DNA of 64,000 bases. Origin: Meghimatium bilineatum (taxonomy: Eukaryota > Mollusca > Gastropoda > Stylommatophora > Philomycidae). The stretch spans positions 2,001,501 to 2,065,500 of the forward strand of contig CM067310.1 in assembly GCA_034231615.1 (NCBI GenBank). The letters run 5' to 3'. Of the stretch, positions 44,401-53,400 are shown piece after piece. The notes beneath the pieces were generated by a model that saw only the letters and a list, made by a program, of their open reading frames with translations, did no database searches and was not told the DNA's origin. The first letter of the stretch is position 1, and each line of letters begins with the position of its first letter. The translations under genes were made by a program, and so were the position numbers.

Positions 44401-47400
44401 TAGCCTGTCATTGAAATGGACGTCGACAAGATAACCTGAATGTTTTATGCTTTGTAGATGTTGGCAGAATCGGTCAGCAAGCCTCCTGCCAGTCTCACCT
44501 ATGTACATCATGGTGAGATGATGGCATGTAGATGATGCAGATGATGGCATAGATGACATTGCAGGACACACAGAAGAAACTCTCCTCAATTGGTAAAAGT
44601 GACCTTGGAGAATGTGACAGACCAGGTCTGGGTTACATACAGACAAGTGTAGCATATAGGGCGTTTCCAGCTGATGGTGCCAGAATTTAGCTTGTAACAC
44701 TACAATTCTAGCATATAAACACTTTACAAATGAGAAAATTTCATACTTACCAGATAGTCCTCATAGGACACCTTGTGACGTGACCGCAGCCATCTGAAGG
44801 TGTCTTCCACATTCAACTTGACCAATCTGCTGCTCTCTGGTGAGGCTTTTCTGAAATTGTAAATAATAAATTACTTTTATCCACTGCGAAAACATATTAG
44901 TTGTGTATGATGGACCTACTCTCCCCCCCCCCTATATGTATTTAAATTATCAAATTTAATCATCAATGCTCCATTTTGTATCAAACCCAATAGTCATACC
45001 CCAGTTTGAATCAAACTCAATAATTAATACCCTATTTTGTATCAAACCCAGTAGGAATCAATACCCATTGTGTATCAATCCCAACAATAAATGCATCATT
45101 TTCAATCAAACCCAATAATCAATACGTCATTTTGAATCAAACCAAATTTTGAATAACACATACTAATCATTACCCGATCTATCTATTATCTATTCGCTAA
45201 ACCCTTTGTTGCCTTTCAGCGTCAGGAGTAGAAGAGTTTTCTGGAGATGGCTCTCGTGTGTCTTAAGTATATTGTGGAGTTTGTCGCCTCTTTTATTTTG
45301 GTGGCCCATCATTTTTTGGTCTGCCTTCACTGTATCTGTATAGCATAGCTTGCTGTGGTATGCTGTCTGATGGTAGTCTGCTGATGTGTGCAAACTATTT
45401 GATCTGTTATCTCTTAATATATTCCAAGATTGCAGTGGTACCGGTTCTTTGTCTAATGTCTTCATTTCTCACTCTGTCTCTTAGCGATATTCCTAGGATT
45501 CTGCACAAGCATGCCATTTCAACTGTCACAAGTTTACATTTCTCTTGTGCTGTCGTTGTCCATGTTTGGCTTTGGTAATAACCAATGTCAAATTTTGCAT
45601 CACACCCAATAACCAATACCTCATTTAGCAAAAGCTAACGCAATCTTCCCTCTACTCTCTCTCTCTTTATATATCCAACATTTTTTCATCTGTTTATTCT
45701 GTCTGCAAGAATAATGAGCAATGAAACATGTTTCTATGGGTTTCCAAAGATTTCTTTCATACACAAAAGATTCCAAGCCTAAGCGGTGTGCAATGCTCTG
45801 ACAGGAAGCCTCCTACTCACATAGTTGAATGGGTGTATATTGAAGTAATGTTCTACCTTCTCATCCGATCATAGAAAATCCTACAAACATTTGGTAGCAT
45901 GTTCCCTCTAATTTTTTTCTCATGTCAGCAAGTCTGATGATGTCTGAGTAGTGAATATTTCTGCGTGAAAAGGGTTATAGATACCGTAGTACGGGTAATG
46001 TTTTCACTGTCTAAATAAATTGGCACTCGCTTGTTCTTTATGTGCACTGGATGTTAAATTTCATAAGCACGTATCTACATGCTTGGCTGCTCACATGCGC
46101 ACGTTAGTGGAAACACTGTTTGATAGTTTAGTGGAATCCCGTTATAACTTGGTCAGGACTGACAAGATATGTACATAGTTACAGAAATTCTCTATATGCA
46201 GTGGAAACAATATTGAATTAATATAGTTGAGGATGTATGGGGATTTTATCAAGTGTTGTTATGTAGAGAAATATGTTATAAAAGAATGTGTTATACAGGG
46301 ATTCCACGTAACGATGTTGGCCACTTACTGTGTCAATTTTAGCAAAAGGAGCTGTACTAAAAAGAATTCTAACCTCGTTTCTATCATCTCTTTTGCTGCC
46401 TTTGCATACTTGAACAGGAGCTTGCGTGCATCTTCAGATAACTTTGGTCGGATCAGGCGAATAGGGATATCATTCATAATCTCACGCAGCATAGACTGAG
46501 ATATCTCTGGAGAACAATCTGAAGGCAGGAATGGATCTTTACCCTTGTCAATGACTTTACGCTCCAGTAACCACCGATTGAAAGAATCCACCGGAGCATC
46601 CATTTCTTGAAGAAGAAAAAAGAGTAAGATATTTTTAGTCTAAAAATGTCAGTGCATTGCAGCGACATGAAATGGGAGAAAAGAATAGCAACACTGTTCA
46701 ACTTCCATGCATGTCGCAAGAGCAGATTAAGGAGATTTTGGAGTGGAGTTGGCTGTCCCATCCTATATTTAGACACAATCTAGAAGCTATGTCGAAATCT
46801 GATGTGTCAGGACAAAAGGCACAGAAATCACAGCTAAGCTGTAAACTATGTCCGTTCTCCTGACTACATCCTGCTAACCTGCAGGAGTTTGAAAATGAAC
46901 GCAGAAGAAGATTTCTCACTCATAACTATTCTTTTTTTGCTTACACTAATTGTCTTGCATATAAGTTATTTTTGTCAACTATAACAATATACGTGTTTCT
47001 GTAACGGATGTTATAGTTCCAAGACAGAATTCCACGGCAAGTCTTCATGTGGACACCAGACGGGAAAAGAAAACAGGGAAGACCAAAAACAACGCTCAGA
47101 AGAGCATTTAGGAATGAATTAAAATCAACAGGCATAAATGCACAAGACCTGCAATCCCTAGCAACTGACCGACAGGTATAGAAAACTATGACATCCGCCA
47201 TATGTGCCAAACTTGGCAAAACAGGAACTGACTGACAACAATATAAATATTTTCTTCTTCTGCACTCAATCTCAGACTACTGCAGATTAGCAGGATGTAG
47301 TCCGGAGAATGAAATGTGCTGTGCCATGGTTTACAGAACTGCTGAGATATCTGTGCCTTTTGGACTGACGCATTCAATTTCAGTATGGAATCTGGGTCAT

Positions 47401-50400
47401 TTTGATCTTTTTAGGATGGAGCAGATAACTCCCCCCCATAACCTCCTGTCACCTCTTATGATATGATATGCATGAAGGTAAACAGTGTTGCTATTCTTTG
47501 CTCTCCTTTTGGGCCTGGCAACACAGGCGGAATATAAAAATTTAAGCATATCCTGCATAGTTTTATTCAACTTGTGTTGAAATATTACGTATCACTGATA
47601 TACATAATCGTATCACCAGTTATAATGTGATTGCAGAGAGAAACCACAAGTGTCAGGAATAACCTTACAATAATCTTACAAGAATAACCTTACAATAATC
47701 TTACAAGAATAACCGTACAATAATCGTACAAGAATAACCGTTCTTCCAAGCATGCATTACGTCTTACTATTGACCTATCAGACCACCAATTACGCCGCAA
47801 CTGTATACTCTCTGCCTTAGAAAATCACCACAGCCGACAAATGCTGGGTTGATAGCTACGTCTTGTAAAGGATATGCTACCAAAATTCTCTCAGTAGATG
47901 ATGTGCTAGTGAGATGTTCCTCTTGTGGAAGTCCCCACAGCATTTCATCTGCACAATTACATTTCCCTTTGTGCTGTAATATTGACATCACCCAGCCATT
48001 ACCGTCTGTAGTAAAGAAGACCTCTGTACAGAAAGTAAACAAGACTTCATTCGTTATGTTTTTTATTATTATCAGATTTTCATTGGTCATGATTTATATA
48101 CTTGGAATAACTTTGGCTATTTTTGGCATGCGATTCCAAGTATATAAATAGTGACCAATTAAAATCACAATAATTTTAAAAAATGTAACGGATGTAGTCC
48201 TAATTAATTCTGTACAGAGGTCTTGTATACTACACACGGTCATGCCCCGGCACTGCACATCATGCTAGTGGACGTCAAGTGAGCTTCAATCCTGAACTTC
48301 ATGCTAGTTGATGCTAACTTGATGCTAGCTGCCAACTATGGCTGCTCCAGCTATAAAAAAAAGTGACATGATGTTGTGAAAAGCAACTCCACAAGACATT
48401 ACAATTTCCTAGGAGAGTCCAGACTTAAGCAAAAATGTCAGAACTGCATAATTGCAAATTCCCCTTAACAAATAAGGGGAACGCATAACTGGCTGCCCCA
48501 CCCAGGGATAAATCTTCCAGTGTAGGGTAACAACCCTAAACAGGAAGTAGGTGGCTGGGGTAACACTGGGCAAATGTCAAGATATACAAAAATAGGTAGG
48601 TGTGTTACCAAAAAAAAACAACCTAACAACGAGATACAGGAACATACAGCGTTTCAACTATAAAGCCTTCAACAGGACAAACAAATGACCACAATAAAAC
48701 AAATTTTACATATAGCACACGAAAAGCACATATATTACAGCACATCTATTGAAAACCATGACACAATGTATTGTGATCTCTGGACTACATCCTGCTAATT
48801 TTTAGAAGTTTGAGAACATATGCCGAAGAAGATACCTATTCTTCCTCTCCAGACAGGGGTAACATGGGCAATCATTATCTCTCCATCTGTCATCCATGAC
48901 ACACCTTATTTGAGTCTTGAACCTTTAATACTTCCATACAGGTGTGTACCTTTTGTCTTTAGTAACTCTCATATAGCGGACATGTATCAGTGTATGTCTG
49001 GATGTTACAGAAAATAATCCCAGAATTTGTGACATCATCACAACAGATGGCAAGAAGCAAATGTGAGTCATACACAAATGAAAAATTACTCTAGAATCAA
49101 TATCCTTTTAGCTTGTTGCTTCAGCGGGACACCCAAATGTTGCTTCAGCGGGACACCCAAATGTTGCTTCAGTGGGACACCCTAATGTTGCTTCAGCGGG
49201 ACACCCTAATGTTGCTTCAGCGGGACACCCTAATGTTGCTTCAGCGGGACACCCAACTGAAAATTTGTCTTAACTCTTAAATACAAGATACCACTTCAAA
49301 TGGTTTTCAAGTGTTCACATTTTTACTAGACTCCACCTGAAGCGGCTTCAAATAGTACGTTTTTGATAAAGCAGCTCTTAAAAATATGGATTCAGGCAGT
49401 GTATTCTAAGAGTAAATAAGACATCTAATCTATATTATAAACAAACAGGATAGTGGAAAATTAGAAGAAGTAGAGATGTGGTTCTGCAGAAGAATGCTGA
49501 CAATACCATGGACTGCCAGGAAAACTAATTATGACATGTTGAAAAAGTGAAATGCAAGACGGAGCTTAATAAATAATATAAGGAAAAGATATCTTCATTT
49601 TTTGGCCACTTTATGAGACTTTATTAGTCCGGTTCTGTGGCGAAGTGGTACAGAGCACGTCTGTGACGGCAAAGGTACCGAGTTCGTTCCTCACCACAGG
49701 CAATTGTGCATCCGGACCGTTCAGAAAGCAATGGCAACCTACTGAACGTATTTATATTGCCTAGAAAATCACCACAGCCAACAAATGCTGGGTTGATAGC
49801 TACGTCCTGGATAGGATATGCTACCAATTTTTTTTTTTATGAGACAAGGAGGCTTGAAGCACATAATCAAAACAAGCAAGAATGAAGGCAACAGAGACAA
49901 AGTGAGAAAATATAAGACAGTTTAACAACCTGGCATGGCAGGGAAACAACAAAGTTTCTGATACATAATACTGGAGATAGAGAGCTGTGGAGAGTCATGA
50001 TTGCCTGCATGGCATCTGATGATGATTCTATGTTCATGTATGGCTCAGAAACATGGACAATGAACAAACAATTACATGAAAGAATTGCTGCCTCTGAGAT
50101 GTGGGTATATAGAAGAATAGGAAAGAGAAGAAAACCAACAAAGAGGTTCTAACAACACTTCGTATGAAACAAAAAATATTGAAAGAAATAAAGATCATAC
50201 AAATAAAATATTTGGACATTAAAAGACATGACACCCTGTTGAAGACCTTACTTGAGGGTAAAGACAAAGGGAGGCGAGCAAGAGGGAAGCAGAGATGCAA
50301 GTGGAAGAGAAACATCACAAGATGGACATGTTAGTCTAGCAGAGTGCACCACCAGAGCATGAGACAGCGGATGTTGGAGGTCTGTTGCAGGCAACCTTCA

Positions 50401-53400
50401 TTGACGATGATTCTAAGAAATAAAACCATACCAAATTCATCAACTCTGACATTAAAATAACATTGAAAGAAAAGGAATGATGAGATTATGTGGCACTCAC
50501 TTTCCTGCTGGCGGCATAAATCTTGGTACGTCTGCCTCATCTGCATTATTAAGGAACAACGGAAGGATTCTACATCTGGATGTGGGGGTGGCATATGCAA
50601 AGGAGCTTTCTCTTTGATCACAACATTAGTTGGCACATCAAAGTTCCAAAAAGGCCTGAAGAGAAATCACAATAAATAATAATTAGAAACTAAGAATACA
50701 AAATGTCTGATAAGTAACCATGGCAACCTCATCATTCATAAAAGTAATATCAACAGCAGCAGGCAAGATTCGAACCTACTCTGTTCAGCTAATACCAATT
50801 CGTCTTGGCAACTTGAGCCAATATGTTTTACGAATATGCCCAATCCCATCCCTAAAAAATATGCAATTTTAGTTAAGTCATCCAGCATGTACATTCTCAT
50901 GCCACCATGAATATGGATCGGTAGATTAAGACAAACAACAACACACAAAGTAGCACGGACCATTACACCTTCATGTCGTGAGAAAGCAAACATATGAATG
51001 CAGGTTCTTATCTTCGCACCTTCATCCAGCAACCAATGGGTCTTTAGTTCGGGTTCAAAGGATAGTGCCCCTGCCCTCTTTCTAGCCACTCAACCTCCTT
51101 ATTCTGACATCTTCTAGAAGTATAACGTTGCATGGTTGCCACTCAACCTCCTTATTCTGACATCTTCTAGAAGTATAATGTTCCATGGTGACCACTGGTG
51201 GTTGCCACCCAACATCCTTATTCTGACAAATTCACTAAAAAAGCAACCAGGAATTATCTTTTTAACTTGGGGTCTTTGTTAACTCTAATATTTTAAGGTA
51301 GTGCGTCCTGATATAACCTAATTGGACTTTGTTATCTGCTGGTTGAAAGTGGTGCCTCTCTCCAAAAAAGAGGTACACTCATTAACAACCTACCTAGCAA
51401 TTAGGAACTATAATTATTAAAAGTTATCAGGAGATGCAGTTATGAAAATCTCTCAACAAACTCACTTGTAATTTAAATTAGCCTTTCTCAGTGGAACACC
51501 ATCATGCATCTCTGAATATGTAACTCGTTGCATGAGGGCAATGTTAGGGTTCATTTCTGTGCTGGATTGACTGTCTACCAACTGTGAGATTTCTGTGCTG
51601 ATACCCAGAGGGTCTGTCAGTGGATCATGCTGTAGAATTTGAAATTAAATATATTCTGCTTATATTGTGTTCCTGAACAGGGTGTTACTTGGTGGACAAT
51701 TATATATACTGATACAAAAAAAACATATACTTGGTGGACAATTGATATAACATACTTGATGGACAATAATCTGATATAACATACTCAATGGGCAACAATC
51801 TGATATAACATACTCTGTGAACTATAAACTGACATAACATACACTTGGTGGACAACAATCTAATATAACATACTCAGTGGAGAATAATCTGATATAACAT
51901 ATACTTGGTGGACAACAATTAGATATAACATATACTTGGTGGACAACTGTCTAATATAACATATACTTGGTGGACAACTGTCTAATATAACATATACTTG
52001 GTGGACAACAATTAGATATAACATACTTGGTGGACAACAATTAGATATAACATATACTTGGTGGACAACTGTCTAATATAACATATACTTGGTGGACAAC
52101 AATCTGATATAACATACTTGAGCAAAAACCTGATATAACATATACTTGGTGGACAACAGTCTGATATTATATATACTTGGTGGACAATTGTCTAATATAA
52201 CATATAATTGGTGGACAACAATTTGATATATACTTGGTGGACAATTGTCTAATATAACATATAATTGGTGGACAACAATTTGATATATACTTGGTGGACA
52301 ATTGTCTAATATAACATATAATTGGTGGACAACAATTTGATATATACTTGGTGGACAACAATCTGATATAACATACTTGAGCAAAAACCTGATATAACAT
52401 ATACTTGGTGGACAACAGTCTGATATTATATATACTTGGTGGACAATTGTCTAATATAACATATAATTGGTGGACAACAATTTGATATATACTTGGTGGA
52501 CAATTGTCTAATATAACATATAATTGGTGGACAACAATTTGATATATACTTGGTGGACAATTGTCTAATATAACATATAATTGGTGGACAACAATTTGAT
52601 ATATACTTGGTGGACAACAATCTGATATAACATACTTGAGCAAAAACCTGATATAACATATACTTGGTGGACAACAGTCTGATATTATATATACTTGGTG
52701 GACAATTGTCTAATATAACATATAATTGGTGGACAACAATTTGATATATACTTGGTGGACAATTGTCTAATATAACATATAATTGGTGGACAACAATTTG
52801 ATATATACTTGGTGGACAATTGTCTAATATAACATATAATTGGTGGACAACAATTTGATATATACTTGGTGGACAATTGTCTAATATAACATATAATTGG
52901 TGGACAACAATTTGATATATACTTGGTGGACATCAGACTGGCATGTGCATTTGGTGCACAAAAATCTAACATAATATGCAATTGGTGGACAAGAGATCTA
53001 AGGAATCATCTACAAGAACATGCCAAAGTTAGAGAGAAATAAGAGCACGCTATCTACAAGAACATGACAAAGTTAGAGAGAAATAAGAGCACGCTATCTA
53101 CAAGAACATGCCAAAGTTAGAGAGAAATAAGAGCACGCTATCTACAAGAACATGACAAAGTTAGAGAGAAATAAGAGCACGCTATCTACAAGAACATGAC
53201 AAAGTTAGAGAGAAATAAGAGCACATTGTAATCGCTGTTAACAGTGGAATATAGGGAATATGAGGATGGATATGCCTGTATTTTTCTGTGGCTAAAAGTG
53301 CACTAGGGGATAATGTGGAATCAGAGTGAACGCACCACCGAGGAAAAGGACAGGATTTTGGTGATCCATTGCAGCTAACTTTTGTTTGTGGACATGGCAC

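Noticed and set aside
50736-51089. 117-codon minus frame in PCIF1 intron 2 as the missing linker exon
   Set aside because: Contains a tRNA-SINE head, no similarity to the PCIF1 linker and no fitting splice sites seen.
52073-52981. Repeated [10 protein letters not shown] / LSTKYI frames
   Set aside because: Derived from the higher-order minisatellite in PCIF1 intron 1.
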